This document shows, in pieces, positions 1 to 10,459 of a stretch of 64,000 bases of DNA. A model generated the notes under the pieces. The model ran no database searches. It was not told where the DNA came from and saw only the letters and a list, made by a program, of their open reading frames with translations. The stretch's first letter is position 1. Every line of letters starts with the position of its first letter. This DNA comes from Strigamia acuminata (taxonomy: Eukaryota > Arthropoda > Chilopoda > Geophilomorpha > Linotaeniidae): contig OX442314.1 of assembly GCA_949358305.1 (NCBI GenBank), positions 59,777,369 through 59,841,368 of the forward strand. Reading direction: 5' to 3'. Both the position numbers and the translations under genes were made by a program.

Positions 1-284
1 GCCGATTGTAAGTCTTGTAAAGCATTCACCTGCGGTTTCGTGCTTATTTATTAGAAATAAGTGCGATAATAACCCGGATCGCAGCAAGTTGTATTATATT
101 TATTTGTATTTAGTTTTCCATCTTTTATTATTATAATTATATGTGTCGGGTTTTCACTTCACCCGTTTTTCATTGCTTACTTTTTCATTCAAGAGTAGCA
201 AAGTAGCTAGTTTTTTCTCGTTTAGAATAAATGATGTTTTCTTATTTCACACTCCATTATTTCCGACCATAAACTCAACAATAT

Positions 285-1170
285 TTGATCAGCACCTTAA
301 AGATTTGGATGCTGTCTTCGACAAACCTGCGACAAGCAAATTTGAAAGTGAAGCCAAGCAAATGCACTTTTGGCACCAATACTATACAGCAGGGGTCGGC
401 AAGTAATTTTGAGTGGGGTCCGGATACTAGTGAAAATTTTTTTCAAGGTCCAGAAAAAGACAACAAAATAAAACAAAAAGAACACAAAAAACACCAAAAA
501 CACCAAAAAAAACAAAAAAATAAAAAAAACACCAAAAAACAACAAAAATACCAAAAAAATATATAATAAAAAATATCTGGCGGTCCAAGTTTCGACCTTC
601 CGCGGGCCGGATCCGGACCGCGGGCCGCCAGTTGCCGACCGCTGCTATACAGTATTTTAGGACATGTAGTTGACTCAGATGGTGAGTTGCCCGACCAGAG
701 AAATTTGGAATCTGTTGCAAAATTTCCGAAACCAACCAATATAAAACTTCTTCGTGGATTCTTGGGCTTGAGCTCGTATTATCGGAAATTTATTCTCAGT
801 ATTGTGGACATATGGAGCCCTTGGTCAACTTGACAAAAAAAAGAGAAAACATTCGTTCGGGGACCACCACATAACAGTGCAGCTAAGCTGAACAGAAATA
901 CAACACAACAGAGAGAGAGAGAAAGTGTTTGGAAATTATTTTTGCCATTCAAAAGTTTAGACTTTATTAATATGGGAATAAGTTCTCAATAATAACTGAC
1001 CATTTTGCACTACAGAGGTTAAAAGTGTGAAAAACCCAAGTAGGAGGACACGAGCAAGATGGAGTCTGCAATTAGTCGATTTTGACTTTAATGTGATATA
1101 TGTAGTTAGGCAAAAAAAACATCTCGATGCAGAAGCAATAAACCAATGGACTCACAAGTGCCCATTTAGG
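285..1170 (+). pseudogene. Decayed Ty3/Gypsy pol (reverse transcriptase to RNase H)
   Basis: Conceptual translation in changing frames gives Gypsy reverse-transcriptase signatures: HLKDLDAVFDK near 288-320, then after a MITE a segment reading VDSDGELPDQRN and GFLGLSSYYRKF (about 670-795), and finally RNase H-like ITDHFALQRL and DFDFNVIY (about 985-1105). No reading frame stays open, so this is a relic. A short related RT segment recurs at 14008-14100. Family assignment is firm from motif order; the exact ends are approximate. Confidence 0.75.
390..644. mobile_element. hAT-type MITE inside the Gypsy pol relic
   Basis: The insert begins CAGGGGTCGGCAA and ends TTGCCGACCGCTG, a 13-bp terminal inverted repeat with one mismatch. 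It is flanked on both sides by the 8-bp direct repeat CTATACAG (382-389 and 645-652). CAGGG-type ends and 8-bp target duplications are typical of hAT elements. It is 255 bp, has an A/C-rich middle and no coding capacity, so it is non-autonomous. Confidence 0.85.
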
Positions 1171-1974
1171 CCTTAAGTTTCTTAATGAGAAACAGAATCC
1201 AGTTTAGGCAGTTCTCCTCGAGCTCTCTTTCTGTCTACTGCCGACCAGTGTATGGATTGGCAGGAGTCAGATTCTTCAGACTTAAACCCATAAACACATC
1301 ATCCTTATTTAAGATTTGATTTGACTTAGTTTTATTTGACTTTGTAAATTAAGTGTCTTTAATTTAAAAGTTTTATTTAATGTTTAACTTATTTATGATT
1401 TGTGTAAATGAAATCATTATAAACCTTTGCAAGATTTATCTAGTTTAAGTTTAAACCGGATATTTGACATATTTCCGACTTCTTTTCAGAAAGAAAGTCT
1501 ATTTTGGAATAACTGTGACCGCTTGGCCACCACGATTTTACTGGTCAAACACCACACACTCAACCCCCACGTCCATTCGTACTAATGGGGTGGAGGGATA
1601 CCCATATAAATATGTTTAGCGTAGAGAATAAACTTACTTGACTTTAAAGCGGAGAATTGGAACATGACTGTTGTCATGGTGATTTAGTTATGCCTTTTTG
1701 GGATATTTGTTATCAACAGTAGTAGCAATTTAAGACAGAGCAACAGAGGGAAACGAAGCGAGCAATATTGCATTGTGAGCACGTGATTGGCTAATTGTAG
1801 TTATTCCAAACTGACAAAAAAAATAGCCAAGAAAAATAGATAAAAGCGCACACCGAAAAAGCAAAATGATGCAGTTTGGACAACAAATTCATGTGTTCAT
1901 GATTTGTTGATATCATAAGAGGAAATGTTGAAGATGACGCTTTTAGAAATCATGTTTTTATGTCTCTGCAAGTG
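1171..1974. repeat. Non-coding stretch with an LTR-like fragment
   Basis: No gene is visible. The segment 1579-1717 is closely similar to 15484-15613; both run from GTACTAATGGGGTGGAGGG to TATTTGTTATCAAC and contain a short TATAAAT and an AATAAAC. This looks like the end of an LTR family, placed right after the pol relic. The remainder shows no recognisable structure. Confidence 0.5.
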
Positions 1975-2174
1975 GTCTGGAGTGTTTGGCACTCCATTTT
2001 CTTTACTTGACTTTTTGTGATGCTGTATGTGCGCAGCGCCACCTATGATTTTTACGTTGAATAAACACTCATGCAAATACCACCCACCTGGTCACTAGTC
2101 ACTTCGAGGCTCCCTCATTTTTCTACAACCAACACCACTTCAATCCGATTCTACAAACACACCATGGTCATCTT
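1975..2174 (+). repeat. LTR fragment, GCGCAGCGCCACCT family
   Basis: Shares a module with 6362-6540 and 52354-52400: a GGAGTGTNNNNCACTCCATT start, TTGTGAYGCTG, GCGCAGCGCCACCTAT, then CAACACCA and ACAAACACACCA. At 6537 the related copy continues into a possible primer-binding site (TTGGCGACGAGAGG), which supports reading this as an LTR 3' part. It was later split by the solo LTR that starts at 2175. Confidence 0.5.
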
Positions 2175-2794
2175 TGTGAGTGTTCGGACGGACGCCACGC
2201 GGTCTGGGGAGGACCACGAGGCGCTGGACGCAACACACACGATGAATAAATCCACGAAATACACGAAAGACACAAGTTTAGGTTTTGGTTATTGCTTTAT
2301 TGTTGTCTAGGGGTATGATATGGTGTCTCAAGGTGTATTTCCCAAGTGTAATGACGGTTTTGCCGCCATTCCTGATTGACCACGTGTCACGGCAATCGGT
2401 AGATCGCCATGACACGCGAGATCGGTTATCGCAGTTTGTGCCGCGTCGTCGCAACGTTCTTTAGAAACGTGCGGCAAACACGGCGCGTTGGACGCTCAGG
2501 TCCCGACCGGCGACAGCATTGCCTTCGGGTTTCTCTTGCAATCAGCATTGCGAAGAGGGTCGGAACACGACCGTTCGCCATGCTGGTCAGGAATCAACTG
2601 TCGGGCTACTGCGGGGCCCACCACTTCCGGAAGGGGCACTTCCGGTTCCCAATTGGCCGGAGCCAATGACCAACAGCTCCACCTGGTGCGAGGGACCGCG
2701 CCAGGTCGCGCACGAGAAACACACGAGGTGCACGAGAGCTGGGAAGCGCCGTGTGTTGCAGTGAAGTGACAGACTGTGTGGGCAGCCGGTCACA
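2175..2794 (+). mobile_element. Solo LTR, family TGTGAGTGTTCGG, copy 1
   Basis: Starts TGTGAGTGTTCGGACGGACG and ends CAGCCGGTCACA, so the ends form a TGTGA/TCACA inverted repeat. It is flanked by the 4-bp direct repeat TCTT (2171-2174 and 2795-2798). It is 620 bp and markedly GC-richer than its surroundings. The second copy is at 3491-4113 and fragments occur at 18667, 30498 (reverse) and 32977. No internal retroelement region is attached. Short ORFs inside are incidental. Confidence 0.8.
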
Positions 2795-2798
2795 TCTT

Positions 2799-3490
2799 CA
2801 TCATTCAGATACAAATATATTCCAAGCAATGGGCAACAATTATAAAATAACTCACTTTTCATATTGAATTATTGTCATTGAAATAAATGCGTGTTAAATA
2901 TCGGTAAATGCTGCACTCATACATCTGGGTGAAGTCCTACAATACCAGGTGCACGTTGCTCGAATTTATACAAAAATAAGCAAGCCTAACTGAGTTTGAA
3001 TTTCGAGGTCACTACTTGTATGTCCGTGAAATGAGAAAATTCCGTGACGGGATATTAACGGCGAAAATGAAAGCGATATCAAAGGAAAAACGAATAATGG
3101 AAGGAAAATACAAATACAAATCCAAATCTAAATCCAACCGGGCGCCATCTTGGTTCTCCCAAACGACTTCTCTAGGAATGATACAAATAAATCGTGAGAA
3201 AAAATTAAAACCAACAAATTGGAGACGAACCAAAGAATATTCGTCCGTGATTAAACCTAACAATCCTGATCCTGTCAACAAGAACGAACAAAATCGAACG
3301 ACGGCATCCAAAATGACTCGCGATAGTATTTCCTCGAGCAGAATGGAGCTGGTTCTGCGCATGCGCAAACATATGAGATCGTGAGTACACTCCTGCCATC
3401 TAGTGAGCAGAAAACAAACATCTAGTGCGGCTGTAATTACTTGTACTGTACAGTCAGTGTACGCATATAAAGTACTGTGCATTGTGCAAC
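2799..3490. repeat. Segment duplicated at about 26040-26452
   Basis: From about 3022 (GTGAAATGAGAAAATT) to 3478 this matches 26048-26452 in order, including GGGCGCCATCTT, CCTAACAATCCTGATCCTGTCAA and GCGCATGCGCAAACATAT. Both copies carry frame-breaking differences, so the small ORFs on either strand are unlikely to be genes. Function unknown; most simply an old transposon or segmental duplicate. Confidence 0.6.
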
Positions 3491-4113
3491 TGTGAGTGTT
3501 CGGACGGACGCCACGTGGTCAGGGGAGGGCCATGAGGCGCTGGACGCAACACACACGATGAAAATTACCACGAAATACACAGAGACACAATATAGTTTTG
3601 GTTATGGCTTTTATTGGTTGTCTAGGGGTATGAAGCAGTGTCCCATGGTGTATTTCCCTAGTGCGACGGTTCCTTCGAACCGTCCCTAATCAGACCGCGT
3701 GGCACGGCCACCATTGGCCGCCATGACACGCGTGGTCGGTAATCGGTTGGGGCCACGCCGCCGCAAGTTAGGGAGAACGCACGGCGGACGTGGCGCAACT
3801 GGACGCTCAGGTCCCGGTGGGCGACAGCGTCGCCACACCGATAGTGTGGGTCGCTTTCTCAGCCAGTTCGGAGGTGGTCGCGACGCGACCGTTCGCCTTG
3901 CTGGTTGTTGAACAACTCCTGCGTTCCTACGGGGCCCACCAACTTCCGGAAGGGGCGACTTCCGGGGCCCGGTCCTGCTGACCAAAGGCCCGCAGCTCCA
4001 CCAGGTTGCGGAGGACCGCAACAGGCTTGCGCAAGAGACGAGAGGCGCTGGAGCTGCGCCAAGTGCATTGATATTGCAGTGCAGCGATCCTTGCGCAGGG
4101 GCAGCTGGTCACA
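3491..4113 (+). mobile_element. Solo LTR, family TGTGAGTGTTCGG, copy 2
   Basis: 623 bp, TGTGAG start and GGTCACA end, flanked by the 4-bp direct repeat CAAC (3487-3490 and 4114-4117). Alignable with 2175-2794 along its length, including the GC-rich middle with TCCGGAAGGGGC. It lies only about 150 bp upstream of the first LDVPSF gene, whose proximal promoter element is the most degenerate of the set. Confidence 0.85.
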
Positions 4114-4172
4114 CAACAACAGACAAAACCGGATTGAATTGATTGAATTGATTGATTGGCGGTACGCCATCG

Positions 4173-4225
4173 AACGTACTCCACGTATACGTCTCCCAGA
4201 CATTTACTAAACAAATATATATAAA
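4173..4225 (+). promoter_or_regulatory. Promoter of LDVPSF copy 1 (degenerate element plus TATA)
   Basis: AACGTACTCCACGTATACGT at 4173 is a diverged form of the proximal element seen intact upstream of the other copies. A TATATATAAAG box lies at about 4215-4225, some 45 bp before the ATG. The second AACGTT has decayed. Confidence 0.55.
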
Positions 4226-4269
4226 GCAAAATTGCAGATCTCCGTAAATCATAATCAAACCAATCGATC

Positions 4270-5520
4270 ATGAAGTTCATCTTGGACGTGCCGAGTTTCC
4301 ACCACATTATACTCGCCGAGACTGCGGTTTCACTTTTGAAAAATCACTTCGATGTTCATCGTGATTGGGAGTTTAATTGCAGATACTTGAGGCGTTGGTT
4401 CCAACTTGAAATAGATGTTCGCAAAAAAGTGGATTCCTTGCCCATTCGACACTACTTAAAACCTGCATTGTGCTTATTCATCAAACGCGTCGGAAGACAA
4501 TTATACGAATGGATCAAATACATATTTCTCCGCGTGCTTCCACAAATGCAGATGGAATTCGTGCAAGACATCATCCACGCGTCCCGATGGACGGTCCACG
4601 GCAAACTAAATACAACCGAATCAGCCCGCGCTCTGGCACATTTAACACATTTGAACGTCACAGACAGATTCGACATCGCCTGTGTTTTCTGTATAGAAGA
4701 CGCAGTCGAGGATCTTTGGAACGAATTTACCGACGATTTAAAGCGAAAGGTTCTCGAAACGGATCTCAACGAGGCTTATTTAAGCGTCATGTTTAATTTT
4801 TGGAAAGAGAATCTGTTTATAGCAGATTTAAGCGACAGGAAAGTCGAGATGTTTCAGAGGAGCGTGAAATACCAAAACCAAAGCGCGGTGCAATATTTCT
4901 GGTCGATAATGAGCGCGGTTGAAAGAAGAGTAGTCTTCTTCAATTGCATCCAAAAAAACAGCATATTTGATAGTTTGATTAACGCAATACTCGTTGATCA
5001 CAGTGTGGCCACTCGTGGTCACTGTTTCGGCGTAGACGTCGTGTATTTTCTGCTTTCGCAGTTGGACGAGCAGCAAGTGGACGCCATTTTCGACTCGGAC
5101 GTCGGAAAACAATTGTATTTTGTTCTTTTACTGGACTTTGTGTACGTGGGATTTTTCACGGCTATTTCAGATCGGATTTTCAACGATCTTTCGGAGGGAG
5201 GTTTTTATTCAACACTCCGTCGTATCGTGTGGGTTCAATCGACTTGTTTTAAATACGCCGATCATCTGGCGAAGGTCAGGGACTGTTTGACGGATTTTTG
5301 GGTGCAGGCTCCGGCCGAGACGAAAAGGCGTATTTCCGTTCTGGATAGTCGTTTTTCGCACATTTTTTGTTGTTTGTACGCTTCGAGAGATGTGGTCAAT
5401 ATCGAGTTGTTCTTGCGTGGTTTGAGCGCGGAAAACAGAAAGAGAATCGTGTCGAAATACGCTTCCGTGGAAACATGTTTCGACATGTTTCGACAACTGA
5501 GAATTTGTTTGTTGAATTAA
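4270..5520 (+). CDS. LDVPSF-family protein, copy 1, intact
   Basis: A 416-residue ORF of a family I do not recognise from known domains. The start is the ATG shared by all copies (MKFILDVPSF), 45 bp after a TATA box, with no signal peptide or clear membrane segment. The protein looks all-helical. Blocks conserved among paralogues are HASRW (near residue 103), CVFCIEDAVEDLW (138-150), LDEQQVDAIFDSDV (265-278), VRDCLTDFWVQAPAE (336-350) and NIELFLRGLSAENRKRI (377-393). It is a single exon. Its C-terminal tail (after IVSKY) differs from the other copies, ending in a Leu-rich tail. An AATAAA follows at about 5639. The long open frame amid frame-broken paralogues suggests it is retained. Function unknown. 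Confidence 0.8.
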   Translation: MKFILDVPSFHHIILAETAVSLLKNHFDVHRDWEFNCRYLRRWFQLEIDVRKKVDSLPIRHYLKPALCLFIKRVGRQLYEWIKYIFLRVLPQMQMEFVQDIIHASRWTVHGKLNTTESARALAHLTHLNVTDRFDIACVFCIEDAVEDLWNEFTDDLKRKVLETDLNEAYLSVMFNFWKENLFIADLSDRKVEMFQRSVKYQNQSAVQYFWSIMSAVERRVVFFNCIQKNSIFDSLINAILVDHSVATRGHCFGVDVVYFLLSQLDEQQVDAIFDSDVGKQLYFVLLLDFVYVGFFTAISDRIFNDLSEGGFYSTLRRIVWVQSTCFKYADHLAKVRDCLTDFWVQAPAETKRRISVLDSRFSHIFCCLYASRDVVNIELFLRGLSAENRKRIVSKYASVETCFDMFRQLRICLLN

Positions 5521-6905
5521 CAAGAAATTCTCAATGTAAACTACAAGTAATACGTGAACAGTTATCATTTAAGATTTGTTCGAGGATGACAAAACTGTGT
5601 TTGCGGTATTTGTAATTAGGGAGCCAGGAGACCTGACAAAATAAAATAATTAAATTAAATAAATCAAAATTAAAATTAGGTTCCTATCATTAATAACTAT
5701 TTATATTTTTTTACACATACAACTGTGGAACGTATTTCTGACGTTCCGTACATCTGACATGTAGTGCTTTAAAACGACGATCAAACCCAGCATTGCGCAC
5801 CTACTTATTGGAGGAAATATCCCTATCTTTCCCGCCTAAAGCCAGAACTTACACAAACGACACGAAGAAACACAGCAAATACCTCACCATCAGGCCAACT
5901 TCAAATAAAAGTTAGGATTGATCGAGGACCGCTCAGTAAAGTGCACCTGTAACTCTCACGAATTTACGAGAGAGCTATCCCCTCGATAGCCTTTGTGAAA
6001 TCACCCGAAATAATCGTGCCCAACGATTATTCCATCAAGCCAGTGTCCGAGCGCATTCTACGGAACGAGGCCTCTGCTCCGCTAAAACATAACCCCCCCT
6101 AGACAACAGGCACGGATAGAAGACTCACTGAGCATTCCAACGCGTCCGTAACGACTAATCCGTGACGACAACTCGAGAGGACACCGTTGTTCCAGCGACC
6201 ACGCGAAACTGAGGACGCCATCTTGAGAAATCCTTTGTTCGACTCAGCCAAGTCGACTCTAGAGAATTAGCATTCATTGTATTTCATGCGTAACAGTCAT
6301 TTGAATAAACTATTGTTCATTTTATACTTTGAGTGTTTATTTGGGTATTAATTTAACAGATCTGGAGTGTCTCACACTCCATTGGTCATTCCTGACCATT
6401 GTTTCACTTTGTGACGCTGCCCTTGCGCAGCGCCACCTATACTTCCGTGTGTGATGCCTCGTTCTCGACTCCATCCATTTTTGCATCCAACAATATCCAA
6501 CTCCATCCGACACAATCCGAGCTACAAACACACCAAATTGGCGACGAGAGGACAAATCAACCCACTTGAACCAAAATACAGTGATTTTTTGGTGTTTTGT
6601 GCGAACTTTTGACCATGCTGCCCTTTGACCACGATGCCTTCCGACCATTCTGTCCATTCCAGTTGTGAACCTATTTTTCGGTTTTTGTGAGTTTGCAAAT
6701 GCATTTTATTCAATGCAATGTGCTCGATTTTTTTCTCCATTCCGGACTGTCCAAATGCCATTTTCAACCGAATTCGGACCCTTGACCACGTGCGACCGCA
6801 TGGTTAGGCCTTATGTTTTGTGCGTTTTTCTGTGTTCTGCTTCCACAATTGCCTAGGGCAGATAAAGATTAAAGAATGTGGCGGTTAGAATTTCTTTTTC
6901 CAATT
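5521..6905. repeat. Intergenic, LTR-like fragments
   Basis: No gene is supported. About 5725-6357 is GC-richer and ends in an AATAAA-containing stretch (6304) and TTTAACA, which resembles an LTR end, but I could not find a partner or target duplication. At 6362-6540 lies an LTR fragment of the GCGCAGCGCCACCT family, followed by a possible primer-binding site TTGGCGACGAGAGG (about 6537-6550). 6560-6905 shows nothing clear. Confidence 0.4.
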
Positions 6906-6956
6906 TCTCACTTCACTGCACAGCAGCAACTTCTGTAAGTTCACTGCGCAGCTTCT
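6890..6956 (+). repeat. Upstream block of the array unit
   Basis: Contains TTTCTCACTTCACTGCACAGCAG, with a second ACTTCACTGCGCAGCTTC copy about 25 bp later. The same block recurs at about 8680-8742, 18768-18822, 26600-26665, 28836-28900 and 30830-30895, always 100-250 bp before a family promoter except the last, which is orphaned. Confidence 0.6.
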
Positions 6957-7065
6957 CTTCAAATTCATATTTTATGCGATTAATTAGCGGGAAATAGAAA
7001 TAATTAACGAATTGTTTATTTGTAATAAAAAATTCAATTCACCTAATTTTACATTACGTCGTCGA

Positions 7066-7119
7066 ACGTTCTCGACGTGCACGTCTCCCAAACGTTACCA
7101 ACAAAATGTATATATAAAG
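7066..7119 (+). promoter_or_regulatory. Promoter of LDVPSF copy 2, intact
   Basis: ACGTTCTCGACGTGCACGTC followed by TCCCAAACGTTACC (7066-7099), then TATATAAAG (7111-7119). The element has a perfect 12-bp palindrome GACGTGCACGTC between two AACGTT palindromes. It is intact although the gene body behind it has lost its first third. Confidence 0.65.
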
Positions 7120-7129
7120 GAAGAATTCC

Positions 7130-7958
7130 ATAAATTGCGTGTATTTTCTGTATAGAAGACGCAGTCGAGGATCTTTAGAACGAATTCACCGACGATTTAA
7201 AGCGACAGGCTTTCGCGACGTATCCTGACGACGCGCATTTACAAAGTGTGATGTTTGATTATTGGGAAGATAATCTGTTTGAGGCAGATTTAAGCCGAGA
7301 AAGCGACAGGAAAGTCGATATGTTGCTGAGGAGCTTGAGATACCAAAACCAAACCGCGGTGCTATATTTCTGGTCGATAATGAGCGAGAACGAACGACAA
7401 GAAGTCTTCGTCGATTGCATCCAAAACGACAGCGAATTTGATCGTTTGATTAATGCAGTACTCGATGATCACATCAAGTCCACTCGTGGTCGCTGTTTCG
7501 GGATAGACGTCGTGTATTTTCTGCTTTCGCAGTTGGACGAGGAGCAAGTGGACGCCATTTTCGAATCGGACGTCGGACATCACTTTTATTTAGTTCTTTT
7601 GATGGACTTTTTGTACGTGCAGTTTTTTACGGCTAATTTAGATCAGATTTTCATCAAAATTTCGAAGGTTGTTTTTTATTCAACACTCATTTATATCGTA
7701 TGGATTCAATTGAGTTGCTTGGAAGATTGCGATCATCTGGCTAAAGTCAGGGACTGTTTGACGGATTTTTGGGTTCAGGCTCCGGCCGAGATGAGGAGAC
7801 AGCATTGCGTTGTGGATAGTCGTTTTTTAGACATTTTTCTTTTTTTGTTCTCAATGAAAGATTTGGCCAGTATCGAGTTGCTCTTGCGTGGTTTGAGCGC
7901 AGAAAACAGAGAGAGAATCGTGTCACAATACGTTTCCAGGCCCTTGGCTGACATATGA
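7130..7958 (+). pseudogene. LDVPSF copy 2, N-terminal deletion and stop
   Basis: Directly after the TATA region the sequence jumps to the equivalent of residue ~135 of the family (IACIFCIEDAVEDL near 7135-7175), so about 135 codons including the start are missing. The next conserved Trp codon is TAG (7174-7176). An ORF starting at the Met at 7248 runs 236 residues to the normal C-terminus (VSQYVSRPLADI) and keeps LDEEQVDAIFESDV and VRDCLTDFWVQAPAE. Probably a pseudogene; a shortened protein from 7248 is possible. Confidence 0.75.
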
Positions 7959-8021
7959 GAAACGTATTTACAACGTTCTCTAAGCATTTAAACTTCACAG
8001 ATTTCTTTCAACATTTTCAAC

Positions 8022-8658
8022 ATGCCGTCCAGAAAATTAGCAAACAATCTCCGCAATTTATGTTTAAACACGTTAACGACCAACTGGGAAGACACAAACC
8101 TTCAAAACCAACTGAATTCCCAACCCAATCGATTTATCGACGACATTTACCAACCGACCATTAATCCGCTTTTGAATCCCAACATTTTCATTCGCCCCGG
8201 CGCCAAATCCTTGTGCAATCTGCACTTGTTCGATCACCCCGGCAATTCCCTACTAAACAGAATGCAAATTTGCACCAATCTTCTACATCTGGACTTGGAA
8301 TCCGACATAGAAATTTCGTCCGAATCGCTCGTCAAACTGCTGCAACATTTGCCCAAACTCCAACGCCTAAATCTATCCAACACACCCGAGTGCACCGACC
8401 AAGTCGTCCGCGAAATCGGCGCAAATTGTCCGCGACTGCAACACCTCGATCTATCCTTTTACAGCGAAGTCACGCTAGTCGGCGCAAATCGAAAATCGTT
8501 TGACTAAATTAGGGTGAATTCATTGCGTTAATATTGGCTGTTCAGCGTATAAAGAAATTGCCGCTTATGTTCAAAGTAAAAATTTGGATTTGCATATTGT
8601 GCATGAAACTCAACAAGTTTATGCCGACGAAGATGTATTCGACGAAGATGAAGATTAA
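8022..8658 (+). pseudogene. LRR protein, internally deleted copy
   Basis: Starts MPSRKLANNLRNLCLNTL, 63 bp after the stop of the preceding LDVPSF copy, and is open to 8507 (161 residues). Residues ~65-150 hold leucine-rich repeats of the AMN1/F-box-LRR style (LLHLDLES, LQRLNLSN, LQHLDLSF). At about 8483 it jumps to the 3' end of the gene (matching 28650-28817), out of frame, so the frame closes early; the normal tail ending in Asp/Glu-rich residues is recognisable to the TAA at 8656. N-terminal LRSLC-type residues resemble an Elongin BC-box (LxxxCxxxL). The middle (~700 bp) is deleted. Confidence 0.75.
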
Positions 8659-8822
8659 AGAATGTGGCGGCTAGGATTTCTTTTTCCAATTTCTCACTTC
8701 ACTGCACAGCAGAAACTTCTGTAACTTCACTGCGCAGCTTCGGTTTAAATTCATATTTTATGCGACTAATTAGCGGAAAATTAAAATAATTAATGAATTA
8801 CCGAATTGAATTCAATTCCCCA

Positions 8823-8876
8823 ACGTTCTCGACGTGCACGTCTCCCAAACGTTACCAATAAAATGTATATACAAAG
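8823..8876 (+). promoter_or_regulatory. Promoter of LDVPSF copy 3
   Basis: Intact proximal element 8823-8856 with GACGTGCACGTC between two AACGTT sites, followed by TATATACAAAG (8866-8876), a slightly weakened TATA box, 32 bp before the ATG. Confidence 0.65.
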
Positions 8877-8907
8877 GAAGATTGCAGTTCAATTAAACCA
8901 TTCAATC

Positions 8908-10137
8908 ATGAAGTTCATCTTGGACGTGCCGAGTTTCCAACACATTTTACTCGCCGAGACCGCAGTTTCACTTTGGAAAAATCACTTCAGTTTTCATCTT
9001 GACTGGGAGTTTAATTGCAGCTGCACGAGTCGCTGGATCAAACTCGAAGACGATGTTCGTAAACAAGTGGATTCCTTGCCCATTCGACACTACTTAAAAC
9101 CCATATTATGCATTTTTGTCAATCGAGTTGGGAGACAATTATTCGAATGGATCGAATACATAATTAATTTTGTGCTTCCACAAATGCAGATGGGATTCGT
9201 GCAAGTCATCATCCACGCGTCCCGATGGACGGTACACGGCAAATTAGACGCAACCGAATCAGCCCGAGATCTGGTATATTTAACACATTTGAGTGTCATA
9301 GACAGATTCGACATTGCGTGTATTTTCTGCGTGGAAGACGCAATCGAGGATCTTTGGAACGAATTGACCGACCATTTGCAGCGAGAGGTTCTCGAGAGGA
9401 ATTCTAACAATTTTGTAACGTATTTACGAACTGTAATGTTTAATTTTTGGGAAGAGACTCTGTTTGAAGCTTATTTAAGCCGAGCAAGCGACAGGAAAGT
9501 CGAGATGTTGCTAAGGAGCGTGAAATACCAAAACCAAAGCGCGGTGCAATATTTCTGGTTGATAATGAGCGAAGACGAACGAAAAGAAGTCTTCTTCAAT
9601 TGCATCCAAACAAATAGCGAATTTTCTGATTTGATTAATGCAATATTCGATGATCACATCAAGTCCACTCGTGGTCGATGTTTCGGTTTAGACGTCATGT
9701 ATTTTCTGCTTTCGCAGTTGGACGAGCAGCAAGTGGACGCCATTTTCGATTCGGACGTCGGAAAAGGCTTTTATCTAGTTCTTTTGTTGGACTTTGTGTA
9801 CGTGGAATTTTTTACGGCTACTTTATATCAGATTTACGACAAGCTTTCGGAAGATGTTTTTTACTCAACACTCACTTACATCGTGTTGGTTCAATTGAAA
9901 TGTTTGGAAGACGCCGATCAACTGGTGAAGGTCAGAGATTGTTTGACGGATTTTTGGGTGCAGGCTCCGGCAGAGATGAAGAGGCGTATTTCCATAATGG
10001 ATAGTCGTTTTTCGAAAAATCTTCGTTGGTTGTTCGCTTCGAAAGATTTGGCCAATATCGAGTTGTTCTTGCGTGGTGTGAGCGCGGAAAACAGAAAGAG
10101 AATCGTGTCGAAATTCGTTTCCTCGGCTGACATATGA
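8908..10137 (+). CDS. LDVPSF-family protein, copy 3, intact
   Basis: 409 residues from MKFILDVPSF. The frame is open further upstream to 8806, but the ATG at 8908 is chosen because it matches the paralogues and follows the TATA box. It keeps all conserved blocks: HASRWTVHGK, CIFCVEDAIEDLW, LDEQQVDAIFDSDV, VRDCLTDFWVQAPAE and NIELFLRGVSAENRKRI, and ends SSADI. It is single exon; AATAAA at 10279-10284 lies about 145 bp after the stop. It stands 250 bp after a broken LRR copy whose end runs straight into this gene's upstream block. Function unknown; the intact frame suggests a working gene. Confidence 0.85.
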   Translation: MKFILDVPSFQHILLAETAVSLWKNHFSFHLDWEFNCSCTSRWIKLEDDVRKQVDSLPIRHYLKPILCIFVNRVGRQLFEWIEYIINFVLPQMQMGFVQVIIHASRWTVHGKLDATESARDLVYLTHLSVIDRFDIACIFCVEDAIEDLWNELTDHLQREVLERNSNNFVTYLRTVMFNFWEETLFEAYLSRASDRKVEMLLRSVKYQNQSAVQYFWLIMSEDERKEVFFNCIQTNSEFSDLINAIFDDHIKSTRGRCFGLDVMYFLLSQLDEQQVDAIFDSDVGKGFYLVLLLDFVYVEFFTATLYQIYDKLSEDVFYSTLTYIVLVQLKCLEDADQLVKVRDCLTDFWVQAPAEMKRRISIMDSRFSKNLRWLFASKDLANIELFLRGVSAENRKRIVSKFVSSADI

Positions 10138-10459
10138 GAATTTCGTTGTCGAATTAACAAGAAGTTCTCAACTTTAAAAAAAGTGTAAACTAAAACTACA
10201 AATTAAAGATTTGTTGTAGAATGACAAAATTATATTTACATTTGTAATTAGATGGCCAGGTGTTATTTGGATGGCAGAAATAAAACCAAACTATGTATAT
10301 ATGTTATGTATCATTAGGCTTAAGTGTTGCTAATATGCTACAACACAATTAATTGTACCGAGTAACAATTGTACAGTTTGTGACAAATTAAATTAGCTAT
10401 AAATGCCTGTTTTCCTCCACCAGAAGGTGCTGTTGCGACATTATTGTAGTATGTTAACT
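10138..10459. other. 3' flank and start of a segment duplicated at 51.9 kb
   Basis: Contains the AATAAA of copy 3. From about 10406 (GCCTGTTTTCC) it matches 51886 onwards, the start of a segmental duplicate. No gene. Confidence 0.5.

Noticed and set aside
427-739. Phe-rich minus-strand ORFs of about 100 codons
   Set aside because: Produced by an A/C-rich low-complexity run inside the hAT MITE.
3012-3482. 156-codon minus-strand and 122-codon plus-strand ORFs
   Set aside because: The duplicate at 26048-26452 breaks both frames, so neither is conserved as protein.
8806-8907. Upstream in-frame Met as start for LDVPSF copy 3 (likewise 18947 for copy 4)
   Set aside because: It would place the start in the promoter element before the TATA box; paralogues agree on the later ATG.
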